DNA of 64,000 bases from Chimonanthus salicifolius (taxonomy: Eukaryota; Streptophyta; Magnoliopsida; Laurales; Calycanthaceae). Where the stretch lies: the NCBI GenBank assembly GCA_013350335.1, contig CM023532.1, positions 92,321,383-92,385,382 of the forward strand, given 5' to 3'. Positions 23,501 to 36,900 of the stretch are shown one piece after another. Position 1 is the first letter of the stretch. Each line of letters opens with the position of its first letter. The notes beneath the pieces were generated by a model. The model saw only the letters and a program-made list of their open reading frames with translations. It had not been told where the DNA came from and did no database searches. The position numbers and the translations under genes are program-made.

Positions 23501-25065
23501 TGTTCAAGGCAAGATGGTTCAATTCTTCCTGCAGCCTTCTAGGGATGCCCTGTCTGTCAGCTTGTACTACGTACCGCTTTCCCTCAAGTGACCAAAATAT
23601 CACCTACGAAGATGGCAATCAATATGGGCCTGATATGTAGTCAATCAGTCCATGCCAAATATAACATCGTATTTAGCCATGTCGATTACTAAATAGTTGA
23701 ACTTGAATCTGAATCCCGTGAGTTCAGTGTTCAATGCCGTACATATGAGTCCTAATGATGTGTCTCCGACGGGGGATACAATGGTGAGTGATGTGGACAG
23801 GTTTTCTACTGATGTGCCCGTAGCATATATGAATGCAGCAGATATAAATGAATGTGAAGCTCCAGAGTCAAATAATGTAACAGCATAGGAACTACCAACT
23901 ACGGCCATACCTTGCATCACCGAACGATCCATCACTACTGGAGACGGTATAGTGAAAAGCCGTCCAGATCCTGTAGGGTTTGGCGCTCGTCCCGCCTGGT
24001 TGTATGTCTGCCTCCTCGCAACTGAGTTGGTCTAGCTGGAGGGCGGAAGGAACCCCTGGAGTTAGAGGGTCGGCTGATCTGTGGACACTCCCTCTTGCAA
24101 TGGCCCTGTTGGCCACACTGATAGCATGTGTTCCCACCCCGGGGAACCTGTGTGACTGATGCTGATGGGGAGTGCTGATTGGGACGAAAACCCCCTGTAG
24201 ATCCCGTGGAGGGTGAGGGTCTGCTAGAATTTGGGCGGAACTTCTTGTTGAGTTGAAATGCACCCCGTCCACTTTGCCCTCGGCGGTTGTCAAACCGCAC
24301 TATTTCATTCAACTCCCGCTCCGCTATGGTGGCCCTGCTGACCACCCCTGCCAGTGTAGGTTCCTTGAATATTGTCACCCTGGCTCTGATATTTGGTCGA
24401 AGGCCCCATTCAAATTTGCGGGCCCTCCGGTGTTCGGTATCCACCATATAAAATGCATAGATGGATAGACTGAGGAACTCTCTGTGGTATTCTTCCACAG
24501 TCATATTGCCTTGCACCAACGATAGGAAGGCTTGAGTCTGGCGCTCTCTTTCCTCCTCCGGAAAATATTGTTCTAGGAAGGTGGCTGAGAACCATTCCCA
24601 TGTCATGGTGATCTTTTCCCTTTCTGGTACCAGTGCTTGTTGCTTTTCCACAATTTCCCACCAACTGCTGGCATCCTCGATCAGTTGAGAAGTGGCCAGT
24701 AAGATCTTATCAGCAGGATTGGAAATTTGGAGCAGATTCAAGATCTGAGTGATCCTTTTTAACCAATGCTCCGCTCCGACAGCCCCTTCTTTTCCCTTGA
24801 AGTAGGGAGGGCACTGTTGTTGGAAATCTCTAACCATGTTCCGTTTGTTGGAGTCGCTGGTGGTCGCGTCCCCATTCAAGTGCTGTTGGAGAACAGAAGT
24901 GACCACTGCTTGAACTAACTCCTTCAGCTCGGGAGGCACAACAGGTATGTTTACACTATTTTGTCCCTCCTCATGATGAGGCGGCTGTACCTCCTTTTCC
25001 TGACGAGGTGGTGGTACCTCTTCTTCTACCCGTGGGTTTTTGAGAGTTCTTCTTTTTGGCGGCAT
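20569..25065 (-). pseudogene. Broken gag-pol of element 2
   Basis: It is colinear with the element 1 polyprotein over its whole length, but inactivated. Gag with the CCHC knuckle runs from the ATG at 25065. Visible lesions in coding order: a frameshift near 24010-24020 just after the knuckle; a stop near 23650 after the protease (DSGAS is intact); a frameshift near 23602; a +1 shift in a GC-rich run near 23362; a stop at about 22520 between RT and RNase H; a stop at about 21068 after the integrase core; and a frameshift in an expanded C-run near 20868-20882 before the chromodomain. RT (FIDD), RNase H and integrase motifs stay readable between the lesions. RNase H keeps the first catalytic Asp (codon 22454-22456) that element 1 has lost. 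The similar start context (MPPKRR against MAPKRR) supports the start in both copies. Confidence 0.94.
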
Positions 25066-25590
25066 TTCCTAAGTAATTGAAAACATTTATCTTCATAATG
25101 TTGGCGCGTTCACATTTTGGGAAAAGAATTTTCCTACGGATCAAATATTTTCTTCAATTTGGGGGAAAATTATCAACTAACTATACTTAGTTTTCGGGGG
25201 GTTTTCATGTGTGGTACAATGTATCTTTGTTGGGGAAGTTGCCAAATAAGCACACTTGGTTTTCATAAAACTCCCTAAAAAATATGTATTTCTTACCAAT
25301 TTGGGGAAAAATTTCCTAAGTATCGATGTTTGTTTCATTTGGTGAAATCAGGGAAATTTTCCTACGTTTGATAAGTCCATCAACGTTATAATGATTGTAT
25401 TTCCCTTGCTATCATTTCCTTACGTCAAATGTGGCTCTCAGATTGAATGTTTCAGTTTGAGTCAATCGAAGTAGATTAACCCGGCCCCCGTGCAGCGGAC
25501 TCCGAAGAGTCGGTCAGTTGGGATTCTTATCCGTCAGTGAGACGTGAAACCGTCTTAATCATACTTCGAGAGATTCATTCTTCCGATTTC
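25066..25590 (-). other. 5' leader of element 2
   Basis: This is the untranslated leader, homologous in its PBS-proximal half to 6690-6840. It contains several GGGGAAATTnCC-like motifs (near 25150-25240 and 25305). Confidence 0.6.
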
Positions 25591-25602
25591 GCTCTGATAC
25601 CA
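25591..25602 (-). other. Primer binding site (tRNA-iMet) of element 2
   Basis: The minus strand reads TGGTATCAGAGC two bases from the 5' LTR, identical to element 1. Confidence 0.93.
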
Positions 25603-25604
25603 AC

Positions 25605-28600
25605 TGTAACGCCCGCCCCATTTTGACCGAAATCAGAGTCTATTTTTTTTTTGAAATGAATAATGACAACGGGCGCGGACGTCACGACTCGAGTTAAGTC
25701 CGAGCTTCTACAGCCTGGCCCTTAACTGGCCAAGCCTACGTGTGCATGGAACTAAATCCACAAAAAATGGTTCACACGTAGAAGTAAGCTTGCGGAAATT
25801 TAACATTAACGCGGGGGTTATAATAGAGCCCATTCTACCAGTTTTAGATAGAAGGGAAGATACATCGTTAAATTACTAAAATACCCCTATGTTCATAATT
25901 ATGTCTCAAAATGATAACGTCCAGCGTATGATCCAAACCATAGAGTCCAAACCATAGCAAGAAACAGTAATTATTACATGCCGACAAGCTATGCTACTTA
26001 AATTACAACTTTTCCAAAATAAAACTTAAATAAAACAAAGTAGCCACTTTCCCAAGCTCCTACGCTTGGCTCCCGTCGTATCCACCGTTTCCGCCGTCTC
26101 CTGCGTCATTAGCTAGGGTAGAAGTAGGGCATTAGACAACGCGCCCAGTAGGACTCCGAGTAGGGCTAGCACATGGATTAGTGATATAAGCATACCAATA
26201 ATAATATGATAAATCCCATAAAATGAATGCCATGCCATGGGTGCCTATGTCATGTGTCCCACCCATCATCTATATCATCATAACATGTCATATCCCCCTT
26301 GACAGCAAAGCCTCGTCAAGGTGTCCCCATGTTTGCTTCTCGGTCGCCCCGACGGAGCATGGACTCCAGTTATAGCATATCAAGCTATCCCCATGTTTGT
26401 TCTCGGTCGCCCCAACGGAGCATGGACTCCGGTTATAGCGCATCAGGCTATCCCCATGTTTGCTTCTCGGTCGCCCCGACGGAGCATGGACTCCCGTTTC
26501 ATTATTTTCCCGCTCATGCCATGCATGAGATGTAAGTGCATTATGCTATGTAGTATATATATAATTCATATCCTTAATATAAAATCCATAGCATTGAAAT
26601 ATAATCCATAGCCTTAAAAATATCATCCATAGCATTAAAATATAATCCATAGCATTTAAAATCCATCTTAAAATAAATCATATAATTACCGAAATAAAAC
26701 GAGGAAACATCACATACACATAATCCACGGCTTACAACAAGGTAGGAATCCTACCGAATACCGCTTAGCGTCCCTTTACGTTTTTGTTCGATAATCCGGT
26801 CGCCGATCTCATACTGTTTTACGACGTCCCAATACCTTATTATACATTTATCAAATTAGTCCATATTTTATCCATGATTAAGTCCCTAACTGATCACAAC
26901 CTTAGATCCATTAATGATCCCTAATTATGTTACAAGGTTATCAACAATCAGCCCTTAACTTAGCCTCATTTCCATTGATTTAAACACATACATAATTCCA
27001 AATTTTGCCCATTTAAACATTCTAATTTGTGAGCCAAAAACGCAGCAACCCTAAATTTCATTTAATCACTCATAATATCATCTTAATGCACCCAAGTTCA
27101 TGTCCAACCTACATGGGGTTCGGCCATGTACCATGGCCGAACCCATGGTTCTTCCATGTGGCCGATATATACGGTTTTGCCACTGGACTTCCATGACTTA
27201 ATATTACCTCCATCCATGTACATTTTTGTCCATAATTCATCCACATACTTAGCCCCATTAATGATTCATTGACCATGACCTAACATCCCTAAAATCAACC
27301 ACCTAATTTAATTAAATTTGCAATCATCTAATCCCATACATAATTCAATATTTGGCCCATAACATGACCTACAAATGGGTCATGGGTTCGGCCATACACC
27401 ATGGCCGAACCCATGATGCCTATTTTCCATTTTTCTTGGGTCCATTTTACCTCATTTGGCCCTACCATAAATGAATTTAAATCATGCATTTAAATCACCC
27501 TTTCATAATCATCATGAGATATACTTTGGTCCATTTAATTTAACCATCATTCCATTTCATTTTTCTTGGTTCCAAAAACACCAAATTCCTCAAAGTCTCC
27601 CGATGGGGTTCGGCCATGGTCCATAGTTTTTATTTTAAGAACTTCATTTCCACCCATTTAAACCTTATTTAAAATACTAGATAAAAATCCACTTAATTAC
27701 CATTAACATTCTCCATTAATTTCCATACTCTTATAACCATTAAATACCTCATTCCGTCACCATAGGGTTCGGCCATACACCTTGGCCGAACCCATGGTTC
27801 ATGATTTCACCATTTTCCTATGCCTCTTGAGGCCACAAAATCATTCACACACTCCATGATTTTTCCTCATTTAAACCCCTTTAAAATTTTTCCAACATTT
27901 AATCATTTACAACCCTAAAAATCATAATCAATCTCCATAGTTTGATACCTTAAAACCCTAATTAAAATCATCAACCATTTACCATGGGGTTCGGCCATAC
28001 TACATGGCCGAACCCTGTGGTCCATCAATCCATTCAAAAACCATACTTCCATGCTTAATCCATTTAATTACATAACCTCCTTAATCCTTTTATTTATTAT
28101 TTTTCTTAATCTATCTCTCCCCTTTTCATCCATTTCTCATCTTATCATTGGATGGATCTTAGATCTAAGGTCATAACATTTGTGGCCACTATTCATTCTT
28201 AGAAATGGATTCCATAACACATCTTAACTTTTTAAAAAATATAAATTCTTGTTTAAGAATTCCTTACCACACCGACGACTCCTCCGGCCTTTCTTTTTCC
28301 TTTGATTTCCTTAGCCCTTTCTCTTCTTCTTCTCCTTGTTGTTCAGCCACTATGTGCTTGATCAAGATGGAGTCTCCAAGGTTAGGGGTCGGCTGAGGTA
28401 GGATTAGATTTTGAGAGAGGGAGAGGGGAGGAAGGGGATGGAAAATTATCTCAAACTTGGGTCTTGGGGTGGTGGTTGGCCAAGCCTAGTTTTTTCCTTC
28501 TTTTCTTCTAAGTTTCTTCTTCTTTCTTGGTGTTTTCCTTGGGAGAGAGAGAGAGGACGGTTTTGAGAGAGGGAATCAAGAGATGGAGATGAGATGAGAC

Positions 28601-29683
28601 TCTAGACCCATTCCCATCTCTTCTTGGTGGCTTGAGTTACACTCCTCCATCATTCCATTTGACCAACCAATATGGGTAAGCATGGCTTGCATGTCCTTGG
28701 TGGTGGTGGTTGAGAGGAAACCACCCCACATGCCAACGGTTTTGTGTGTGTTTGAATGAGTGGTTTGGTCTTCCTCCCTTTGACCACTTGACCATATGAT
28801 GAGAGGTATGGGTCCCCATACCTTGAGTGGTGGTGGTTGAGATGAAACCACCACCCTAAGTCCATTGTTTCTTTTGTGTTTCCCTGGGTGGTTTCAATGG
28901 GATGAAACCACTCTTTGACTTGCCCTTTTGACTTATTTACTCGACTCTAATTGACCAACCTAATTAATTAAATTAGATCCTTACTTAGGTTAATTAATTC
29001 CTATTTAATTTAATTCCATTAATTTCTCTTTCTAAGAAATCCACCCATGGTTGACCAAGTCAACCATGGTGGACGGCCCCCACCAACACATACCCTACCC
29101 GCCACCTCACTTGATGAGGTGGAGGTGGGCCCCATTCGGCCATATCACTTAAACCCCATCAATTTTAACTTAGATGATTTAAAATAATTTAATCGACTTA
29201 ATTTACTTTAATCCACCTTAGTCCGCTTAACTTATCCATGGTTGACCAAGTCAACCATGATGGTCGACCCCACCTTTTCCTTGGTCCATACGCCACCTCA
29301 CTTGGTGAGGTGGAGGTGGGCCCCACTTGGTTATGCCATCTTAACCATCTCATCATTAACTTAGGTGGTTTAACTCCAATTTAACCCATTTCAATTAATT
29401 GGGTCACCATTGGGCCCATGGCCCAATTAAATTATTTTCTATCATTTACCTTAGAGTTTGACTCATTTTGACCCATTGGGTCCCAAATGGTTATCGGGCC
29501 CACTTTGACCATTATTGACCCCTTAAATGAATTCCATCCAATCCATGGTCCATTGGACCATACTTGGGCCCTTGCCCCAAAATTTGATCCATTTAACATC
29601 TATAACATCAAAATTCCAATTTTTCCATTATTAAAATAAATAAATGTCATATATATGTTGGTTTAAAAATTCGGACTATTACA
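25605..29683 (-). repeat. Element 2 5' LTR (4079 bp)
   Basis: Uninterrupted copy of 12599-20506. It differs from it by scattered substitutions, a shorter GA repeat (28543-28554), a short duplication near 27480-27495 and loss of most of one hairpin at 27601-27620. It holds three GCCCCGACGGAGC units (26330-26500), the conserved block (26735-26850) and intact hairpins at about 27114, 27387, 27762 and 27983. Confidence 0.95.
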
Positions 29684-30394
29684 CCGAACCCTATGGTTCT
29701 CGCCGATCCAAAACAGTAACCTTATCTCCATTTAAAAATCCTTTAAACCTTCAAAACATAATATGGATTTTATCCCTTAAAAACCATAAAATCACCACAT
29801 CCTTTCATGGGGTTCGGCCATCCAAACTGGCCGAACCCTATGATCCAATGTCTACCCTTTTTAAACAGCATAACCCATGATCTAAACCCTTGATAGATTC
29901 GGCCATACAATGGCCGGATCATATTCCCTTAACTAACTTATTTAATAGGGGTTCATAGTGCACTTTCCAATACCGCGACTCCTTCGGTTCTTTTACTACT
30001 TCTTGATCTTTACTCCGCTTTGCTCTTCCGTTCCTTTCTTAGTCCCTCCTTCCTTCTCCTTTTAGCCGAGACTGATCTTGTTTGAAGACTCTTTGAAATT
30101 GTTCAGCCAAGATATTGATTTGAGAGAGAGGGAGATAGAAATTTGATCTTGAATGAGAGTGATAAAACCTTGATGCAAAACTCCTTTGCTCAATGTGTAC
30201 TTTTGTCTTGGTGAAGGGGTCGGCTAAGGACTGATTGGTGTGAGAGACAATCAGCCAATGCTCTTGGTCTCTAGAGGTGAAAACGTCCAAGAGAGGGAGA
30301 GAGAGAGAGAGAGTGAAAATGAAACCCTTTTTGGCTAATGAACTTCAGCCCAAAGTTGGCACCACATGTAACTCCCCTCCCATTCATTTCCATT

Positions 30395-30990
30395 ACTTAT
30401 TTCATTTGGGGGTTTCATCTTTGAGATGAAACCCTCCAACGGTTTCTTGGCTCTTGGCTGCCCTAGATGCAACCCTTCTCCATCACTTCTCCAAGTGTGA
30501 ACCCACTTGTAACCCCCATTTGTTTAATACCTTCCTTGGGGTTTCATCCTTGAGATGAAACTCCCAAGGTACCCAACGTCTCCCAATGGTGTTTTGGTGT
30601 ATCCTTTCCTCTCATCATTCATCTCTTATTAACATTGCATGTGAGAGTTTTATATTGAAATGCAACTCTCATAGGCTCCAACGGCTAGCCTTTGGTTGGC
30701 CTTGTGTAACCTCCATAAGTCTATTCATCTTCCATTATTTGCCCATGTGGGAGTTTCATCCATGAGATGAAACTCCTACATGCCAACGGTTTGGTCTTAA
30801 TCCATGAAACTCCTCCTTTGATTCTCCATTTAGAGTTTCATACATGAAATAATACTCCCATGCAATTCCAACGTGCATAATACTTTAGATTTTGAAACAC
30901 AACTCCCCACCATATGTAACTCCACAAAACCGCCACCATCATTTATTAACTAGGAGTTTCATGCATGGAAGAAACTTCCCATGCATTCCA
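30395..30990. repeat. Cluster of GTTTCATC / GATGAAAC hairpins in solo LTR B
   Basis: Repeated inverted repeats of the form GGAGTTTCATC-short loop-GATGAAACTCC occur near 30403-30433, 30538-30572 and 30748-30778. More degenerate ones lie near 30640-30670, 30830-30860 and 30952-30985. The same stem type appears in element 2 LTRs (near 15880-15910 and 28890-28915). Confidence 0.7.
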
Positions 30991-31499
30991 ACGTGTGGTG
31001 TGATGTTCAAACTTGAAACCACCACTCTTCAACTTCATAATTCACCCTTTGAGATAATTATCTCCATAATTTCCCACCTAACTCATATGACACAACTCAC
31101 CCATTTAACTCATCAATTTAATGCAACTCAACCCATAAATTCAACTCAACTAAACTCCATCATTTATTTCAACTCAATCTTCAATTTGAGTTATCTTAAA
31201 CACTTGTTAACATTCCATTCAATTCAACCTAACCCAATTAAACTTGAGCTCACCCAATGGTCAAACATGTCAACCACGACCCATTGGGTCCCATTTGGGT
31301 CCTTTGACCCAATTAACCACTTTGACCCAAATACATGTACATTACCCAATTAATTTAATTTAATCCCATAACACATACATTGGGTCTTATTTGAACAATG
31401 GGTCCCACAATTTACTCATCTACGGTCATATCCTTTTAATTCATAATTTCAATGGCAATTTCGTAAATATTGATATATTGCAAAATCGGGGATATTACA

Positions 31500-33134
31500 C
31501 ATTGTACATAAAATCCATGGTTTCAAAGAGGTGGAATCCTACCAAAGACCGCTAACGTGTCCTTGTGTCTTTCGTCCGGTAACCGCTCACGATCGTAAAC
31601 ACCTTGTGAGGTCCTATTACCTTATAATATAAAATCAATCAAAACCAAGTCCCACTTGATTTACAATATTTTAAGTCCATAAACCAATCCCCATGGGGTT
31701 TGGCCATACACCATGGCCGAACCCATGGTCTTTCATTTTTTACCATATTTACAATAATGCCATTCTTACCATTTTTATGCATGAATCTGATGATAACCCA
31801 ATTAATCATCTAAGATACATCAAACATTATGTTCAGCAAACATTCCCCATGGGGTTCGGCCATACACCATGGCCGAACCCATGGTCCCTTATTTTCATTT
31901 AATTACCAAAATGCCATTACCTCTATCATTGTCTCTCCAATAATCCAATCACTAAAATAAGTCCAATAATAATACCAATACAACTCCATGGGGTTCGGCC
32001 ATACATATGGCCGAACCCTATGGGTTCCATATTCCCTCTTTTAAATCCAATTAAAAACATCTAATCGTCCAAGGTTTCCATCATTAAAAATTCATACATT
32101 AAATCAGTATTCTTTCATGGGGTTCGGCCATGCACTGTGGCCGAACCCTATGGTTCATGATTCCATTAAAATTATCAAAATCATCTCCCATTCTTCTTCC
32201 ATGGGGTTCGGCCATACACCATGGCCGAACCCTATGGTTCTTTTCTTTTAAACAAAATTTATAAAATACTAACCGGTTCCGATTGATTCTTGCTCTTCCA
32301 ATCCTTCTCCTTTCTTCTTGATTTTTCCCAAAACTGTGAACACCTCTTGCTGGCTGCCTTCTCCTTCTCTTTGTGTAATGCCGTGAATGATCTTGAGAGA
32401 GAGAGAAAATTCGGCTATGTGCATAAACCGTGAGCCCCTCTATGTCTCTCCTTTTATTACCTCCAATTAAATCTTATCTTAGAAGGTTCTTGAGATAGCA
32501 ATTGCCGACCTTCCAATCTTATGCACCTCCTTTCCCTCTTTCTTTAATAACTTCCAATCGGCCAATGCTAAGATAACAATAGCAATGTCGTGCGCCCTTG
32601 CCTTGAGCCTTAATTAATCTCACTTGATCCCAATTTAGAAAGTGCTTAAGATAACAATTCCTTAGTGCCGTGCGCCCCCTTGCTTCCCACATTGGAAGGG
32701 TCCTTTAATTAGCAATTTCCCTTGTTTAAGATATTCTAGCACATGCGCATATCCTAGATATGCAATGTCACACACGGCCATAAATAATCTATCTCATTCC
32801 TAAAATCTTTCCATGATTCCTTTATGCGCATAATCATGGATTTAGAAATCCCTACACACGGCCATTGTAATCTTCATTTAATTTTTAAACATCTTCTTGG
32901 ATATGCAAATCCAATATTCGGCCATGCACAATCTTTTATTTAATTTCTGACATAATGCATTATTAATTTAAATCGGCCAAATTAAATTTTTTATTGAAAC
33001 CAATTTCACAATCTGTTGGGTCTTAATTGGGCAAAGACCCAACACTTTACCCATCTAATATCCATATCTAAAATTCACAAATTAAATGGGTAATATTCAT
33101 ATATATTAATAAATTGAAAATGCGGGGTGTTACA
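31500..33134 (-). mobile_element. LTR6, right segment
   Basis: This is the continuation of the family C LTR, ending GCGGGGTGTTACA. It carries the conserved GTAGG-type block (31530-31620), five GGTTCGGCCA hairpins (about 31691, 31849, 31984, 32116, 32200), a donor-like GTTAGT (minus, near 32273) and a GA repeat (32395-32407). Whether LTR6 is solo or part of an element cannot be seen. No coding sequence. Confidence 0.82.
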
Positions 33135-33948
33135 GGCTTAGGATCTAAGCTAGAGATATGTAGATGATGGAGATAAGTTTTGGATTTTTAGAAAATATAG
33201 GACATGGCTGAATTTTACATGTGTGTTTTAGGGTTATGCAATGCATGATATGGATGATTGGGATTGAAAGTTAGAACGCATGAATGGTTGAGATGATGAG
33301 TGATGACATGGAGGGTTGACTTATGCAAAATTTGAATGGGATCTAAAAGATATCATAAAATCGTGTGTGACATGTGTGGATTATGGACTATGAAAATTTT
33401 GGATTAATGCATGGAGAAATTTTTGTGCAAAAATCGTGTATGATATGGAGAGGAGATGAAAATATCGATGGATGGAGTTTGGATTCGAGAAAATCGTGCA
33501 TGGATATGGGATTGGTTTGGGATGCAAGTTTAACTAAGTCTAGGGTATTATGAGATGAATGGCTATGATTTAATGGCTCTAAATCTAATGGCTTAACTAA
33601 TGAATGGATGATCTAAATTTATGAATGATAAAATGATGCATGAGTGATTATGATTCTAATGTTAATCTACATGATAGATAGATTGGATGACCTAGATCTA
33701 ATATTTTATATGCACGTATTGGATTTGGTAGGTGGCTCTAGGGTTTCCTAAGCTTATGAAATGGGATGAATGGTTTGGATTTAATGCATGAAATGGAGGG
33801 TTAAGATTACATAGGTGATGGGCGTGTGAATGAACTAGGCTTTAGGGTTTGTGTGGACTTAGGCTTTCATTGCGAAATTCAAATTTGGGTCATGGAGCAA
33901 TTGGACCTTGGACTTCTTGGACTTTGACTGGATCATATGGACTTGGGC
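33135..33948 (-). mobile_element. Copia-like LTR relic, part 1
   Basis: AT-rich non-coding sequence between LTR6 and solo LTR E. It continues at 37748. Taken with 37748-38561 it looks like one old LTR on the minus strand. Its other end lies beyond LTR6, outside the window. The assignment rests mainly on the start motif at 38561. Confidence 0.45.
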
Positions 33949-36900
33949 TGTAACGCCCCTCCCTCTAACCACCATCGTCAGAGTAATATATTAGGAATAT
34001 TTTAGTGGAGAGGGAGGCGAATGTCACGACGCGAGACAAGTCCGAGTTCGAAGACCAGACCCTTGACTGGCCCAACTAGTGTGTGCGTGATAATATTTGC
34101 ACACTCTTAAATAAATCTGTAGGAATTTAAACATTTATTTCATTGCATGAATAGCCAAACACATCTCAAAGCAAATATAAGGAAATTCGAAGATAATCAT
34201 ACATAAGTCCAATACAAAATACTTAATTACAAAGTCCCAAGTCATATTGTCATTACATTCCCCAAATATTACATGAACATTCATAATACATAACATTGTC
34301 CTACTATTCCCAAAATATATAAGTCCGCTTCACTAGTCCTAGATTCTTTCTTAGTTGTCATTTTGTCTACATTCGTCCATCGCTTGGTCCAGTTTCTTCT
34401 ACGTACTTCAAACCTGCATACACAATATAAAGGGGGATTTATGGGCTTAGTCAAATCGTCCAGTAGGAATTCCGATCACATAATATGCACTACGGCGTGT
34501 CATACTAACACATTATACATATTTGTACTTTGAAAATCAAACATTTACATATTTTATACCTTATATGTAAACCTCCAAGAATTTCTCAAAACTCATTTAC
34601 TTATAATATCAAAGCTACATAATCACCCCATACTTCTTTTCATAATAGAAATCTCATAATTGAAATCATGAATAATACTTTTCTCAAAGCCTTTCTCATA
34701 TCTTAGTCATATCATAATAGTATTAGTATTTCAATACTTTTACTCAAAACACTTATCATACCAAGAATCTCATGTTCAACTTATCATGGAAAGCGCTTAT
34801 ATTTGGAAACATAATACATATTTCATTATATGGTATCATACTCATACCTAACTTATCTCATAATTTTATTATCATAATGATGTCGACCCAATACTTATAA
34901 TGAAATCATATTCACTTGTCTTTTTAAATTACCATACGCCAATCATGTAAGTGCTCATCAATGTGCAATGTATTATGCCATGGGTGCCATGATTCATACA
35001 TACCCTCATCATGCCCCATGCATAGGTATTTCAACAACTCATTTAGGAAAACGGGGCATTTTATCTTCCCGTATACTCATTTCATACTCATCTTTTGGGG
35101 TGTCATAATACATATCATTGTAATTTCAACTGGATCTATCGATAAAGCATTTATTTCTTGGCCATACACATACGACATCAAAGCCTACCCAAGTCAACTT
35201 AGCACTTTGATTCATCAATTCACTTTTCATAAATACGACACCAAAGCCCGTTCGGACATTCGGTACTTTGGTTCGTTGACTGTCACCCCAATAACAATAA
35301 TCATGACACTAAGGTCTATTTGGACTAACTAGCCCTTTGTTTTCACTCCATGTCTTTCCCATCCCATGCTTCATGCATGAGGAATATGAATGCAAATGAT
35401 GCCAATGATCTCATGTCATGTGTTGTCAATCATTCTCATGAACTTGAAGGTACTCTTTTCACAACACATATGAAATACTTGTATTTCTCAAGATCAAGAT
35501 AAATTAGAAACCCATTTAGTTGGAATCCACAACAATCTTTTAAGTAAAATATCATACTTTTCAAAATACCTGCAAATACCTTTAATCGGGATAGCATCGT
35601 TTTCTTTATATAATAAATCCTTCCAAAATATTCTTTCGATATCACATAGTTGTAATGTACATTTCAAAACACCTCATCTATCATGTAATTCTAGATGGTG
35701 AAATATTCTAAAGTAGTTCAATTGAAAATGAACTCCATTTCGTAAATCAAGAATACATGATTTTCAAAGGGACTCAAATCATCATTTTCTTATTGTTAAT
35801 AAGATTTTAGATTCAAACCCATTGCATTTCAATGAAGTAGGAAAACCTACCTGATATTTGGCCGATTAGCAAACATAAGCACTCCGTGAGTTAGCTCGCT
35901 CGATCCCGGGTTTACTCTTTGGCCCTTCGTTCGTTCACATGTGTCAACACATAATCCTCATGTCACTATAGTGTAAAAATCCTCTAATTAAATTTATGAA
36001 AATATTAATTAAGATTTAAGGGTCATTGGCGAAGGTCATTAGAGTCTAAATGACTCCACATGTGTGTTTTGTCCTAACCAAGGGTAAAATGGTCATTTTA
36101 CCCATAGTACTCCATTTAAACATAATTCATAGAACTCCAAATTATTTAAAGTCACTAATATATTCTTTAGCGAATCAAAATTTAGGAACAAAAGGCTCAC
36201 TATTAGAAAATAAAATTTAAGATCTAGTGAAGATGTCCAAAACTAGCATTTCTAGTTTTGAAATACAAACTGCGCATTTATTTTGTAAAAATCATTTCGG
36301 GTTATTTCGGTATCAGAATAACTCGAGTAAATACTCTTTGGAAATATGCTTGATAGTAGAATACACGAAAACTATTAAAAAATATCTAGAAAGTCATTTT
36401 GAAATGGTTATAGGTCCATTTTCCAGACTGATAAGTAAAAATAGTTTTCTATCTTAGAACTGTCCAGTTTTTACAAAATTATTTGGGTACCTTCCGATGT
36501 CCGAAAATTGCGAATAAATACTTTCTGGAAACCTCTTTCATAGTAAAAGATCTGAAAAATACTTACAAATTCCCAGAAAATCATTTTGAGATATTTAAAG
36601 GTCCATTTTTGGACTGATTTGTAGAAACAGTTTTATAATCAATCATTTTTCCAAAGTTCATCATAAGATATCATTTTCTTAAGTCCTTTTTCTTACAAAA
36701 AACAGTAAATAAAGACATTCAAATATTCTAATGGAGTTCTAAAAATACTTTAAAAGAAAATATGTAAACATGAAGGGATTTTAAGTAAAACTTCTCAAGT
36801 AAGTCTAATTTATGAAAATACCTACTACTTTCCATTATCTCTTCATTATACTCCATTTCTTAGATTCTCTTCATAGTTTCTTTGATGTAAGAACTTAGAT

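Larger units (their letters stand above)
12599..29683 (-). mobile_element. Element 2: full-length but decayed chromovirus with 4.08 kb LTRs
   Basis: Minus-sense element with the 3' LTR at 12599-20506 (interrupted by solo LTR D), an internal region at 20507-25604 and the 5' LTR at 25605-29683. CCGAA flanks both ends (12594-12598 and 29684-29688). Without the nested LTR the two LTRs are 4080 and 4079 bp and are highly similar over long stretches (for example 13501-14570 against 26521-27590). It inserted in the right arm of a GGTTCGGCCA hairpin of solo LTR B. The coding region is broken. Confidence 0.95.
10748..31499 (-). mobile_element. Solo LTR B (about 3.66 kb), split by element 2
   Basis: It begins TGTAACACCCTGCCC at 10748 and ends GATATTACA at 31499, with CATTG on both sides (10743-10747 and 31500-31504). 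No internal domain of its own is visible, so it is a solo LTR. Its segments are 10748-12598 and 29684-31499. The left segment holds the terminal core, the GGGCGTTAGATCAACG motif and six GGTTCGGCCA hairpins (11860-12598). The right segment holds two more hairpins, a GA microsatellite and a series of GTTTCATC / GATGAAAC hairpins. No coding sequence is supported. Confidence 0.9.

Noticed and set aside
31693..31902. Many short ORFs with the recurring peptide GFGHTPWPNP or VRPYTMAEP
   Set aside because: They are translations of the GGTTCGGCCA hairpin in several frames, with no family likeness and no conserved start; the signal is in the DNA or RNA, not protein.
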